DNA of 64,000 bases from Gracilaria gracilis (Eukaryota; Rhodophyta; Florideophyceae; Gracilariales; Gracilariaceae): contig JARGSG010000218.1 in NCBI GenBank assembly GCA_030374805.1, positions 248,001 through 312,000 on the forward strand, written 5' to 3'. Under the pieces are notes generated by a model. It did no database searches. It was not told where the DNA came from and worked only from the letters and a program-made list of their open reading frames with translations. How positions within the stretch are numbered: position 1 is the stretch's first letter; each line of letters starts with the position of its first letter. Below, in pieces: positions 1 through 8,969 of this stretch. A program made the position numbers and the translations under genes.

Positions 1-755
1 CACCCTGACATTGGGTTGTCCACGTGTAGAGCCCCCTGGGAGTGCGCAGCCATAGATACAGTAGATAGTATATATGCTCGGGCGATCTCGCCCTGGAGCC
101 ACTAAGTAAAACTCACCTGAGTCGTATCTTCTTCTTGAAGTACGTGGTCTTCATCCCGAAGGCTGGGCCATGGTTGCTACTGCCTACGTAGGTTCACGAC
201 TCCTCTAAGGAGAGTAACCACGACTGGTCTCGGTACAATCACCCCTCAGGGTCCCTAAGGAAGTTCTTTACTACCAGTCTCTGGCTTGTTTCGCTGCTTA
301 CCCCAGTATCAGGTCGTATTTGTTGTCGTTCACCGAGGTACCAAATCTTTGTTTAGTTCATCGTTTTCCTGGTGCAGGTCTCGTTTCCGCCTCTGTATAG
401 AGTTATATTTGGACACACGTGTGTGTGTGTCTCGTTCCGCTATCGGCCCTGTCCCCGCCGTTAGCACGGGCCGTAGCTTCGCTTGTGTGGTTCTCCGTAG
501 GAGCACTACACCGTCTTACGGCACCGATCGCTCCACTTCTGGACTCGTTCTTTCTTGATCCGTCGCCGGTTATTCCTCTTTAGGCCCACGCTCTTCTTTA
601 CCTCTGCAGGCTATTCCAGTACCGTCTCCGGTTTGCACCCGGCTGCCACGCGGCACGCGCACGGGCAGAGGGCTCTAATTCTGAGTTCGCCCTTTTGTGG
701 GAGCAGGACTCGGACACCCTGGTGGACACGTACCCTCTTTGGGGTTTGCTCTACA
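1..755 (+). repeat. 5' LTR of G1, truncated by the window start
   Basis: Matches 11208-11963 of the 3' LTR and ends in CTACA, directly before a primer site. A TATATAT sequence at 69-75 is a candidate LTR promoter, which would place the transcription start near position 100. The LTR contains a short GT run near 418-429. Confidence 0.93.
69..75 (+). promoter_or_regulatory. candidate TATA box in the G1 5' LTR
   Basis: TATATAT, repeated at the equivalent place in the 3' LTR (11277-11283). It is the only TATA-like sequence in the visible U3-R part upstream of gag. Its role is inferred from position. Confidence 0.4.
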
Positions 756-758
756 TTC

Positions 759-776
759 TGGTCTCCCGACTTAGAA
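759..776 (+). other. primer binding site of G1
   Basis: Begins with TGG three bases after the LTR ends, followed by TCTCCCGACTTAG, the layout expected for priming by a tRNA 3' end. I do not assign the tRNA. Confidence 0.6.
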
Positions 777-902
777 GAGTCTAGTGGATTAGAGCCTGAA
801 AAGAAAGTTTAATTGACGTCGTACTCATAAGAGTTCGAAACTAGAAGTTTGTTGTTGTTTTTGAAGTTGTTTCCCCCACTTGGGTTTATTTCTGTCACTG
901 GA

Positions 903-1835
903 ATGAGATCCAGAAAACGGCCAAGTCCGTCCAAGGCCCGTTCTGTCGGTTCTGGTTTACCCCCGCAAGCGCGGTCAGTTCCTGAACCGCTATCGGTGAA
1001 AGAGAAGAAATCCGGGAGCCGGAAACAACGGTCGAAGACGTCTGATGCCCCAGTGGCCGGGCCCCCTTCCATTCCTCTGGAAGGACCCTTATCCGCTGCT
1101 GCGGCAAGTGACGCAGTATTATCCGAATTGGATACTCAAGTTCGCATGCTTGAGGCCCAGAGTGCGGTGAGAACTAGCTCTCAAGCTGCACTCAAAAAGG
1201 AGGTCGAATCGCTTCGCGAGGAAGTGAAAGACGCTCAAATGAGAGATTTTTCGGGAGAAATCCAGCTCCTGAGACAGGAAATGAACTCAATTCTGGAGTG
1301 CTTTGGTTCCCCACAGGGTTTCGTGGATGCCTATCATCGGACAATGGAAGAGTTCCGTGCCACAACGGATCGAATTCACGCTCGTCTAGGTACCCTCGAA
1401 GCCATTATTAGGATGGATGAAGAAGTAGAAGTCCCCCCACGGGAGAAGTCTGTTTCGAAAGATTTCCTTCATCACTCTGATAAGAAGAGCCATCGCAAGT
1501 CCTCAAAAGAGTTTCGCCACCACGTGGATTCGTCTGACTCTGACTCTGACTCTGACAGCTCGGACAGCTCGTCATCGTCGTCGTCGTCATCGTCCGTTGC
1601 CTCGGAAGGTAGTCGTCGTCGACATTCTCGATCGTCCCGTTCAAGGGCCACGTTTACCTCTCAAGGTGCAATTCGTACCCGGGAGAAGGGAGCTAAGTGT
1701 CCTGGTCTTAAGGAGTTGAAGCCTATGAATCCGCTTTATCGGAAGTTGTTATCGTACCGTTACTATCGGTTACAGAAGTCCGAAGGGAAGAGAACCTCTA
1801 GAAGTACCGAAAAGGTGAGGGCCCACATCCGTTAG
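903..1835 (+). CDS. gag: G1 gag, N-terminal part (coiled coil, Ser/Arg-rich)
   Basis: First ATG of an open frame that runs on from position 849. The product of about 310 residues begins very basic, then has a heptad-like helical stretch (from about the SELDTQVRMLEAQ segment to the LLRQEMNSILECF segment), then a long Ser/Asp run and an Arg/Ser segment. It ends at a TAG at 1833-1835. The same frame continues past the TAG with no break for another 1.17 kb and contains the capsid-like and zinc-knuckle parts. This is therefore most likely the N-terminal part of one Gag interrupted by a nonsense codon, or by a read-through codon. A CAG to TAG change would explain it. Confidence 0.75.
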   Translation: MRSRKRPSPSKARSVGSGLPPQARSVPEPLSVKEKKSGSRKQRSKTSDAPVAGPPSIPLEGPLSAAAASDAVLSELDTQVRMLEAQSAVRTSSQAALKKEVESLREEVKDAQMRDFSGEIQLLRQEMNSILECFGSPQGFVDAYHRTMEEFRATTDRIHARLGTLEAIIRMDEEVEVPPREKSVSKDFLHHSDKKSHRKSSKEFRHHVDSSDSDSDSDSSDSSSSSSSSSSVASEGSRRRHSRSSRSRATFTSQGAIRTREKGAKCPGLKELKPMNPLYRKLLSYRYYRLQKSEGKRTSRSTEKVRAHIR

Positions 1836-3011
1836 CTCAGCGTGACACTCAAGAATCGCGAGTTTACAGGAGAAGACCCCATCCGGGTGCTGGATTTCTT
1901 CTCTAGGTTCGTTCATGAAGCCGATATTCTCGGAATGACGGAGGGACAGGCGTACATTGCCCTCCCCTATTACCTGAAAGGTCAGGCTGAAGACCAGTTT
2001 AATTCCATCCTTGGATCGTCAAGAGCCTCGGAAGGCGGCGTTACTTGTTGGCCCGAAGCGGTTCATTACCTCTTAAGGTCATACGCTACTGGTCATGCCA
2101 ATAAGCAGGCTACGTCGGCCCTTAGGGAACTGAAGCAACGTCCAGAAGAAACGGAAACGGCTTACTCAACGCGCCTGAATAAGGCTTTCCACTGCTGTGG
2201 TACTGTTCATCCTTCACAGGAGAGATGTGCGATGTTTGTCGATGGGTTGAATCCCGCGATTCGGGCACTGGTAGCCCGTTATCGGGAGGAGAATCGGAAG
2301 ATAACCTATTTGGAATTGGTACAGTACGCCCAGGCTGAAGGGGATACGCTCCGAGCTCGGCGTCCCTCCAAGTCGAAGCCTCGTAAGGTACTGTTTGCCA
2401 ACAATTCTGACTCTTCTCTGGCCCTTTCATATGGGAATGAAGCCACTATGGACATGGATAATGTGCACCTCATAGGTAGTAATCCGAGTTCTATCGGCAC
2501 TTCAATTGCCACCTCGGAATTGCCGTCAACCACGGTGCCGTCTACGGATTGCGATCCGGCCCTGTATGCTCAGGACCGCCGAGTTCTGGCAGCACCGATA
2601 TCCTATGGAGGTCGCATGATGAGGACAACTCGCCCAGGATGGAGGGATAGCACCCAGCAGGGTCGTATTATAGCGCGTCCCACCGATGGTTCAACCGTGG
2701 TGATCTGCTACGAATGTTATGAATTTGGTCATATCTCACCGCAGTGCACGGTCCCGGCACGGGATAGGTTGAAAATCGTCACTCAGTTCGAGTCTCTGAC
2801 GCCCGAAGAACAGGCACGGGTCCCCAGAACATCCTATGAAGGCGCTAAGCATTCGTTGGCCCTTCAGGGAGCTGCTGGAACTATGCATGGTAACCCTGCC
2901 TTCGCGCAGAATAACCTTCAGGCTCAGCGTCGCGAACCGGTAAACGGGATTCAGGTAGGTCCCGCGGAGGGAAATCGCCCGCATCAGGCGGTTCCGGCTC
3001 CGAAAAACTAA
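1836..3011 (+). CDS. gag: G1 gag, capsid and zinc-knuckle part
   Basis: In frame with the preceding ORF after one TAG. The first about 120 residues fit the retrotransposon Gag capsid fold (FTGEDPIRVLDFFSRFVHEA, then LPYYLKGQAEDQF). A CCHC zinc knuckle follows near 2706-2750 (CYECYEFGHISPQC, the CX2CX4HX4C spacing), which binds element RNA. There is no ATG at the beginning of this part; the first one lies inside the capsid-like domain, which supports the view that it belongs to the upstream ORF. It ends AAA-AAC-TAA at a likely frameshift site. Confidence 0.85.
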   Translation, partial: LSVTLKNREFTGEDPIRVLDFFSRFVHEADILGMTEGQAYIALPYYLKGQAEDQFNSILGSSRASEGGVTCWPEAVHYLLRSYATGHANKQATSALRELKQRPEETETAYSTRLNKAFHCCGTVHPSQERCAMFVDGLNPAIRALVARYREENRKITYLELVQYAQAEGDTLRARRPSKSKPRKVLFANNSDSSLALSYGNEATMDMDNVHLIGSNPSSIGTSIATSELPSTTVPSTDCDPALYAQDRRVLAAPISYGGRMMRTTRPGWRDSTQQGRIIARPTDGSTVVICYECYEFGHISPQCTVPARDRLKIVTQFESLTPEEQARVPRTSYEGAKHSLALQGAAGTMHGNPAFAQNNLQAQRREPVNGIQVGPAEGNRPHQAVPAPKN

Positions 3012-3039
3012 GTATGGGAGTCTCTCCGACGGGAGGGGC
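3002..3039 (+). promoter_or_regulatory. predicted -1 ribosomal frameshift site, gag to pol of G1
   Basis: Heptamer G-AAA-AAC (3002-3008) sits in the gag frame directly before the TAA stop. A one-base backward slip enters the pol frame, which is open across this point. Downstream, GTCTCTCC (3020-3027) can pair with GGAGGGGC (3032-3039) around a GACG loop, with two G-U pairs and an 11-nt spacer. The first base of the heptamer is G rather than A, so it is near-canonical. Reinitiation at the ATG two bases after the stop (3014) is an alternative. Confidence 0.5.
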
Positions 3040-5242
3040 GTCTTCCAAGTCGAAGCAGAAGACGCCCGAGGCGCCTCCGCTTCGCTCCCCGACTGTTACG
3101 ATCCTATCAAGGAAAATGGCAGCCACCGACGTGGATTCGGAACACTTTTGTGTTCTTCGTCGACCGTGGATACGGGCCCGTAATCCCCGTCTCCCGGATA
3201 GAATCCTGGTAATGGCCAAGCGGAACTATAAAGTTTACGCCGATCTCGGCCTTTCAGAACATTTTATGGTTCGTCAGTTGTCGGTCCTAGACACAGGCGC
3301 TGCTTTTAACCTTATTAACAGGAAACTGATACCGCCTGCTCTTCAGGAACGTGTTCGTTACGGTCCATCAATGGATATTTCGGATGCCAACAATAATCCG
3401 ATTAGTACGGCTGGTTACATTTCGCTCCTGGTAAGATTAGGAAGGCACCTCGTGAAGGTAGATTTCGTCGTTTGCGATTCGCTAGCCGCACCAGTTATAC
3501 TGGGTTGTGATTTCTGTGACAGGTTTGTGGAAAATATCCGTCCTCGGAAGCGTACCATAGAAATGGAAGACGGTTCAATATTTCCGATTGTCCGGAGACC
3601 TTTGCGAGCCGCTACGCGGAAACACGTACCGCTTCCGGCTGCACATCAGCCCACCAAAGGCACAGTGGCATCAACGAAGTTGCACGTGCTCAAATCTGTG
3701 CACCTTCCGCCGGAGTCCCAGGTGTGGGTTGAAGTCGTCACCAAACAGTTTGGTCTACACACAGTGCAGTCGTCACCGGCACTATATGAAGAGCGCCAGA
3801 TCGCTTTGGCTAATGGAGTTGTAACGATTCAACCGGATGAAGCCTTTAAGGTCCTCGTCGCCAATCTTGGCAAAAACAAACAATGGTTAACAAAGAACCA
3901 AGTAATTGGCACGGTACTACCGCACCCAGCTGCAGTGATACCCACGAAGATTCCGATTGGAACCGTGCTCGGTGTATCTGACCCTAAGGAGGGGGAGGAG
4001 GCCGCCGAATTCGCCGAATTACGGAATGAATCGCTTGAAGCCGATACGGATGATACCCAGAAGAACTCGGTTTCAGACACCCGAGCACCTTTTGAGGTTA
4101 AGCCGTTGCCACCTGGTACTGAACAGACGAACCCTGTTGAGGAGTTAATGAAGCTCAATTTAGAGCACGTACCGGAGTCCCATCGGGAGAAGCTACGCGA
4201 CATGCTTCGCGAGTTTACGCCCATGTGGGATGGTACTCTCGGAACAATTGGAGTCACAGAGCGTTCCATCGATCTACTTCCGAACACTCGGCCCATTGCG
4301 CAACACCCTTACAGGGCCGGACCGAAGGCCCGAGAAGAGGAAAAATCTCAAGTCGAGAAGATGCTCCGAGCCGGCGTTATTGAGCCCGCTCAATCCCCTT
4401 GGGCGTCACCAGTTGTTTTGGTGCCGAAGCCAGATGGATCATGGAGATTTTGTATCGATTACCGAAAGTTAAATGCGGTTACAGTAAAAGACGTATACCC
4501 GATTCCCCGTATGGACGAATATATCGATTCTCTAGGGAGCGCGAAAGTGTTTACCATTTTAGATGCCAATTGGGGATACTGCCAAGTGCCCATAAGGGAA
4601 GACGATAAGGATAAGACGGCCTTCGTGTGCCATCAAGGCCTGTACCGTTTTCGGAGAATGCCCTTTGGGTTAACGAACGCCCCCGCAACGTTTCAGCGAG
4701 CGGTTGATATCCTCCTGGCTAGGTTCAAATGGACCACCTGTCTGGTATATTTGGACGACGTCGTCGTCTTTTCCAATAACATGAAGGACCATCTCACCCA
4801 TGTACGGGAAGTTATGACCGTTTTACGGGACGCAGGGATTACCTTGAAGCTTAAGAAGTGCGAGTTTTTCACCGAATCGGTTAAGTATCTTGGGCATGTT
4901 ATTCGCCCAGGAAAGCTCTCAATTGATGAGGTGCGGGTAAAATCCTTGAAAGAGGCGAAACACCCAAGAACTCAAACGGAGCTTCGATCCTTCTTAGGCC
5001 TGTGTAACGTTTACCGTCGTTTCGTGCCGAACTTTTCGGATATCGCTTCGCCATTGAACAAACTCCTGATGAAAGAAAGACCAGTGGAATTGGAACCCTT
5101 TGGCGATGGGGAAGCCTCCGCATTTGCAGCACTAATCGAAGCTGTAACGTCGCCACTAGTCTTGGCCCTGCCGAAACCCGGCTTACCCTACGAAGTTGAC
5201 ACTGATGCGAGTGCGAACCAAGTTGGTTGTGCGTTGTTCTAG
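3014..5242 (+). CDS. pol: G1 pol part 1: protease, reverse transcriptase, start of RNase H
   Basis: 742 residues. Aspartic protease active site DTGA at about residues 93-96. Reverse transcriptase includes FCIDYRKLN, the SPWASPVVLVPKPDG segment and the catalytic YLDD at about residues 579-582. RNase H begins at the end with VDTDAS, holding the first catalytic Asp. The frame stops at TAG (5240-5242) directly after GCALF, and the RNase H continues in the same frame. Related elements usually have a Gln here, so CAG to TAG is the likely origin of the stop. A -1 frameshift or reinitiation at 3014 is needed for expression from gag. Confidence 0.93.
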   Translation: MGVSPTGGASSKSKQKTPEAPPLRSPTVTILSRKMAATDVDSEHFCVLRRPWIRARNPRLPDRILVMAKRNYKVYADLGLSEHFMVRQLSVLDTGAAFNLINRKLIPPALQERVRYGPSMDISDANNNPISTAGYISLLVRLGRHLVKVDFVVCDSLAAPVILGCDFCDRFVENIRPRKRTIEMEDGSIFPIVRRPLRAATRKHVPLPAAHQPTKGTVASTKLHVLKSVHLPPESQVWVEVVTKQFGLHTVQSSPALYEERQIALANGVVTIQPDEAFKVLVANLGKNKQWLTKNQVIGTVLPHPAAVIPTKIPIGTVLGVSDPKEGEEAAEFAELRNESLEADTDDTQKNSVSDTRAPFEVKPLPPGTEQTNPVEELMKLNLEHVPESHREKLRDMLREFTPMWDGTLGTIGVTERSIDLLPNTRPIAQHPYRAGPKAREEEKSQVEKMLRAGVIEPAQSPWASPVVLVPKPDGSWRFCIDYRKLNAVTVKDVYPIPRMDEYIDSLGSAKVFTILDANWGYCQVPIREDDKDKTAFVCHQGLYRFRRMPFGLTNAPATFQRAVDILLARFKWTTCLVYLDDVVVFSNNMKDHLTHVREVMTVLRDAGITLKLKKCEFFTESVKYLGHVIRPGKLSIDEVRVKSLKEAKHPRTQTELRSFLGLCNVYRRFVPNFSDIASPLNKLLMKERPVELEPFGDGEASAFAALIEAVTSPLVLALPKPGLPYEVDTDASANQVGCALF

Positions 5243-7501
5243 GTGGAAGAGTCTGGCAAACGTCACCCTATTAAGTATTGGTCGAGATCACTGAATGTGC
5301 ACGAACGGAATTACTCCGTTTCGGAGAAGGAATGTCTTGCCGTTGTATGGGCCGTCTCAACGTTGAGACCATACTTGATGGGAACCCATTTTCGGGTATA
5401 CACGGACCACTCTTGCCTACGCTGGCTCATGGAAATTACCGAACCGTCGGGTCGACTGATGAGAGGGAGACTCCGACTCTCGGAATTTGACTTTGAAGTA
5501 GTGTACAAGAAAGGCTCCTTGAACTTGCAGGCAGAGGCTCTATCCCGTTTGGGCACTGCAGCAGAAGCTGAACCCACCGAGGACACGGAAGAGATACCAT
5601 GCTTTATGGTTGGTGACCTCGATGAGGGGAAGACAGAAATCCTATCGGATGATGTGTGTGACGATATTCTCGCCACACAGACTGTAGAACCGGATACCGG
5701 GTCATTTGTACCGATTTCGCCCGAGGAGATGATACGAGAACAGCAGATGGACCCCTTTTGTATACAGGTTAGGGCCCGTCTGAACGGTGGGTATAGGATA
5801 CCTTTCCAGGTGAATGACCAAGGCTACTTGGTGCGAACTGTGGAAACCAACCCACAAATGGTGGTACCTCACTCCTTACAGAGTCGCGTTCTGCACTTGT
5901 CTCACTATTTGAAGTTGGGAGCCCACCCGGGAGGAAGGAAGCTTTATCTCACCTTAAGAAGGGACTTCTATTGGCCCGCAATGGCGTTCGACTGTTACGC
6001 AGTCCGCCGCTCCTGTCAGGCTTGTGCCAAGAATGACGTCAAATTAAGAAAGTACTCGAAGGAGTTAACGTTGTTTTCCGCACGGGCACCGCTGGAGTTC
6101 GTCGCCATTGACATTCTTGTAGAATTGATTAAGACCTCTCGAGGGAACCGGTACCTATTGGTCATCACCGACAGGTTCTCTAAATTGGTTAGAACAGTGC
6201 CGCTCAAACGGATAACAGCAGCCGCTGTGGCTCAAGCGTTTGTTACCCACTGGGTCTTTGTGTATGGCCCACCGGTACAGTTACTTTCCGATAACGGCTC
6301 TCAATTCACCTCGAAGTTCTTTCAAGATGTGTGTAGGATCCTGGATATTAGGAATTTATTCACTACGACTTATCATCCGCAAGCGAACGGACAAGTAGAG
6401 AGATTTAATCGAACCATCCTTGGTGCTTTGAGATCCTATGTGGCAGATCATCCCAAGACGTGGGATCAGTTCACGGACGCTATCACGTATGCGTACAACA
6501 CCCAGGTTCATCGGGTAACGGGACTTTCACCATTTGAGCTGGTACTGTCGAGGAGACCACCTCCTCTAGCCATCGAGGCGCAGCCAACTCTGGATACGTT
6601 CCCGTCACCGGGCTTGTACCGCGATGCGTGGAAGAAATGGCTCTCCAAGCTGGTACCTGCAGCACGTGCCTCTATGGACAGGGCTCAGCTCGCCTACAAG
6701 CGCAACTTTGATAGCCAAATTCGGAAACCGTTGCCTAACCTACAGGTAGGAGATTATGTGTTCCTTCGTAAGGAGTATTACAACCCGGAGAAGGAACGCC
6801 GCCATAAGTTATCGCCGATTGCGGATGGACCCTATAAGGTTATTTCCATGTCTGGAGACACCGTCGTGCTGGAAATTAATAACCAACACGAACGGATATC
6901 ACGCGATCGCGTCTACAGGGCACCGAGCCCACTCCAAGAATTGGTAACGCTACCGGAAACCGGAACTAGAGTACCTGCAACACAGGAAGGAACGGAATCA
7001 AACGGGGACAGCCCGAACCGCCCGTCGATTCTCCCGCACCAGGAAAGCGGTTTATCGGACCTACTTGAGGTATCAGAGCTAGTCAAAAATAGCCCATCTC
7101 GAGCTACGCCTACGCACTCAACTCGAGTTCAACCCCCGGCTACGGTAATATCAGCTGCCGTATCGCACCCTAAGGAGGGGGAGGACTCACGTAATCGAGT
7201 TCAGGCTGCTCCGGCATCTGCTGGATTGGCTGACGTGCTTGAGCTCTCAAAGAGACAGGAGCCCGGATCGGGAATATCGCCGCTAACGCACACGCGCGTG
7301 GGATCCACGGTCGAGGCGAATGTCAGTAATGAAGACGAAGTTACCCCTGCGGGGAAGACCACTGTTAGTGATGAGAACTCTCCTGGGCAGGCGTCGAAGT
7401 CGTTGGCTACTTCTACGCCTCGCTCGGAAGAGGCGCAGAAGGCAAAACGTACCGAAAAGACGGTCTCCACCGACCCGTCAATGGGTCAGCGCAGCGATTA
7501 G
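5243..7501 (+). CDS. pol: G1 pol part 2: RNase H remainder and integrase
   Basis: Continues part 1 in the same frame after a single TAG. It begins with the rest of RNase H (HPIKYWSRSL, then YTDHSCLRWL with a catalytic Asp). The integrase follows, with an HHCC zinc finger (HLSHYLKLGAHPGG ... CQAC), catalytic residues in FVAIDIL, LSDNGSQF and NGQVERFN (the D, D, E triad), and a GPY-type module near ADGPYKVI. The C-terminus of about 190 residues is hydrophilic and rich in Ser, Thr and Glu. There is no chromodomain in this frame; one lies 0.85 kb downstream in another frame. Confidence 0.93.
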   Translation: MEESGKRHPIKYWSRSLNVHERNYSVSEKECLAVVWAVSTLRPYLMGTHFRVYTDHSCLRWLMEITEPSGRLMRGRLRLSEFDFEVVYKKGSLNLQAEALSRLGTAAEAEPTEDTEEIPCFMVGDLDEGKTEILSDDVCDDILATQTVEPDTGSFVPISPEEMIREQQMDPFCIQVRARLNGGYRIPFQVNDQGYLVRTVETNPQMVVPHSLQSRVLHLSHYLKLGAHPGGRKLYLTLRRDFYWPAMAFDCYAVRRSCQACAKNDVKLRKYSKELTLFSARAPLEFVAIDILVELIKTSRGNRYLLVITDRFSKLVRTVPLKRITAAAVAQAFVTHWVFVYGPPVQLLSDNGSQFTSKFFQDVCRILDIRNLFTTTYHPQANGQVERFNRTILGALRSYVADHPKTWDQFTDAITYAYNTQVHRVTGLSPFELVLSRRPPPLAIEAQPTLDTFPSPGLYRDAWKKWLSKLVPAARASMDRAQLAYKRNFDSQIRKPLPNLQVGDYVFLRKEYYNPEKERRHKLSPIADGPYKVISMSGDTVVLEINNQHERISRDRVYRAPSPLQELVTLPETGTRVPATQEGTESNGDSPNRPSILPHQESGLSDLLEVSELVKNSPSRATPTHSTRVQPPATVISAAVSHPKEGEDSRNRVQAAPASAGLADVLELSKRQEPGSGISPLTHTRVGSTVEANVSNEDEVTPAGKTTVSDENSPGQASKSLATSTPRSEEAQKAKRTEKTVSTDPSMGQRSD

Positions 7502-8340
7502 CCCCATGGGAAGAACCTACAGTAGGTGTTGTGAAGTGAAGGATCCTTGTGAATAGGGTCGTAGAGCCTGGTTCAGGGAGTGGACGCATGCAATTTGCAT
7601 GAAGGAAACTTGACAGGTGCGCTGTGTGGCTCAGAAGTCTCCGTGAGAAGCGCGCCGTCATCGGGAGATAATTTGCAAGAGTGCCGCTCGCGTGTGCAAA
7701 AGTGCACGTACCGGTGGCCGGCCAAACTACTTAATTTTTTGAGTGCCAGCGGCTGGCGGTGCATGCGCAAGCGCGCGCGCGTGTGCAGAGTAGCACGCCA
7801 AGTTAATTTACTTGATTTTTTGGCTTGCCACGGCGCATGGCGTTTCTGGAATCAGACGATAGTGCACATGGCCACTTGGCAGGTTTGTCGCCCAATAGGG
7901 ATGCGTTGCACTCCATAACGTGGCAGAGTGCCGAGGCAGTCACATGGCGCTGCATTTTTGCAACCCGCCGCCATGGGCAATGGGGTGGTACGTTGCCGTG
8001 GCCCGGTGAATCCGCCACTCTGCACAGCGAGTGTTGAAACGCAGTATCTCCGTTGCAACGGCTCTCCCGCGTCGAGAAGCAACTTTGCCTGGATCAGAAA
8101 CGTCGTCGTTGGTTAAAGTTGATGCCCGCTGGGAAAAGAGGTTAGTTCACCGGACTCCGGAAGTGAAGAGCTTTCACCAGAAGCCACTTTCGTGGAGATT
8201 GGCAGCCGGAAACGGAAGTTAGCCATTCCCCGTCGTGACGGTTAGCGCTCTCATCAACGAGACACCCCCACCTCACCGAAGCCGGAAACTCGTTGTTACT
8301 TGCGTGTACCCGCTCGGGTTACGTAGAGAAGCAAAGCCCA
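7502..8340 (+). other. non-coding stretch of G1 between pol and the chromodomain ORF
   Basis: No convincing ORF. About 7688-7850 holds two imperfect tandem units of about 82-85 bp, recognisable by ACTTAATTTTTTG near 7728 and ACTTGATTTTTTG near 7810. Each carries short self-complementary pieces such as GTGCAAAAGTGCAC. It may be a degraded linker or a structured RNA segment; nothing identifies it. Confidence 0.4.
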
Positions 8341-8589
8341 ATGTCGGGAACAACCAAAGGAACCGAAGACGTCAGGGTGTACCCACAGGATTTCGTGGTC
8401 GATCGTATCGTGAAGCACGATGTTGCCCAGTACGGGAAAGTAATCTATCGCGTCCGTTGGTACGGCTATCCCCCAGAGCAGGACACTTGGGAGCCAATTG
8501 AGCACCTTCAGAGGTCCAAGATCATCGCTTATCACCGAAGAACCCGGTCCGCATTACCCCCAACTCTGGATAATGCCCAAGTGGGATAG
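8341..8589 (+). CDS. G1 stand-alone chromodomain ORF
   Basis: 82 residues from an ATG. Residues about 17-60 match a chromodomain: FVVDRIVKHD, then VIYRVRWYGYPPEQDTWEP with the conserved aromatic and W-E residues, then a C-terminal helix. Chromodomains bind methylated histone tails and steer chromovirus integration. In most chromoviruses the domain is fused to the integrase C-terminus. Here it is in a different frame, about 840 bp after the pol stop. It could reach integrase by splicing or frameshifting, be made alone, or be the relic of a broken fusion. Confidence 0.8.
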   Translation: MSGTTKGTEDVRVYPQDFVVDRIVKHDVAQYGKVIYRVRWYGYPPEQDTWEPIEHLQRSKIIAYHRRTRSALPPTLDNAQVG

Positions 8590-8969
8590 AACTGTCAACG
8601 ACAAGTGGTAAATATGGTGTGCCGCTACGCGGTAGGTTGCGGGGAGCTCTAAGAAGAGAAGAGAAGACATCCACAAGGTTGGTCTTATGTACAGTATGAA
8701 CAAAGAAAGAACGCACCGAATTGTCGGTTCATCGCCGTATAACGGAACTAAGAAGTAAGAAGTAATGAAGTATCTAGGAAGATGTTGCCACGAATGGAAA
8801 TGAAGTGCATTCTGGTTAGGAAGCGAAGAAGGAAAAGGAAGGAAGTATGAAAGAAGCTCGAACACGAGAAAGATCCTACAGAAGGAGAGAAGTAATGCCA
8901 AGCTGTGGCCTAATTGGGTTTATCGTATCTGAGCGACAGAACTACACGCCCTCAGGCACCCTGCCCAGA
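8590..8969 (+). other. G1 spacer, nothing recognised
   Basis: Purine-rich between about 8640 and 8900, with repeated GAAGAGAAGAG and GGAAG-type runs. No ORF or motif supported. Confidence 0.3.

Noticed and set aside
1540-1610. Microsatellite-like TCG/TCA run
   Set aside because: It lies in frame in G1 gag as a poly-Ser/Asp tract; no sign of independent function.
1833-5242. UAG reassigned as a sense codon in this organism
   Set aside because: Host genes at 14070 and 22145 and the G3 gag end in TAG at natural C-termini, so TAG is a stop.
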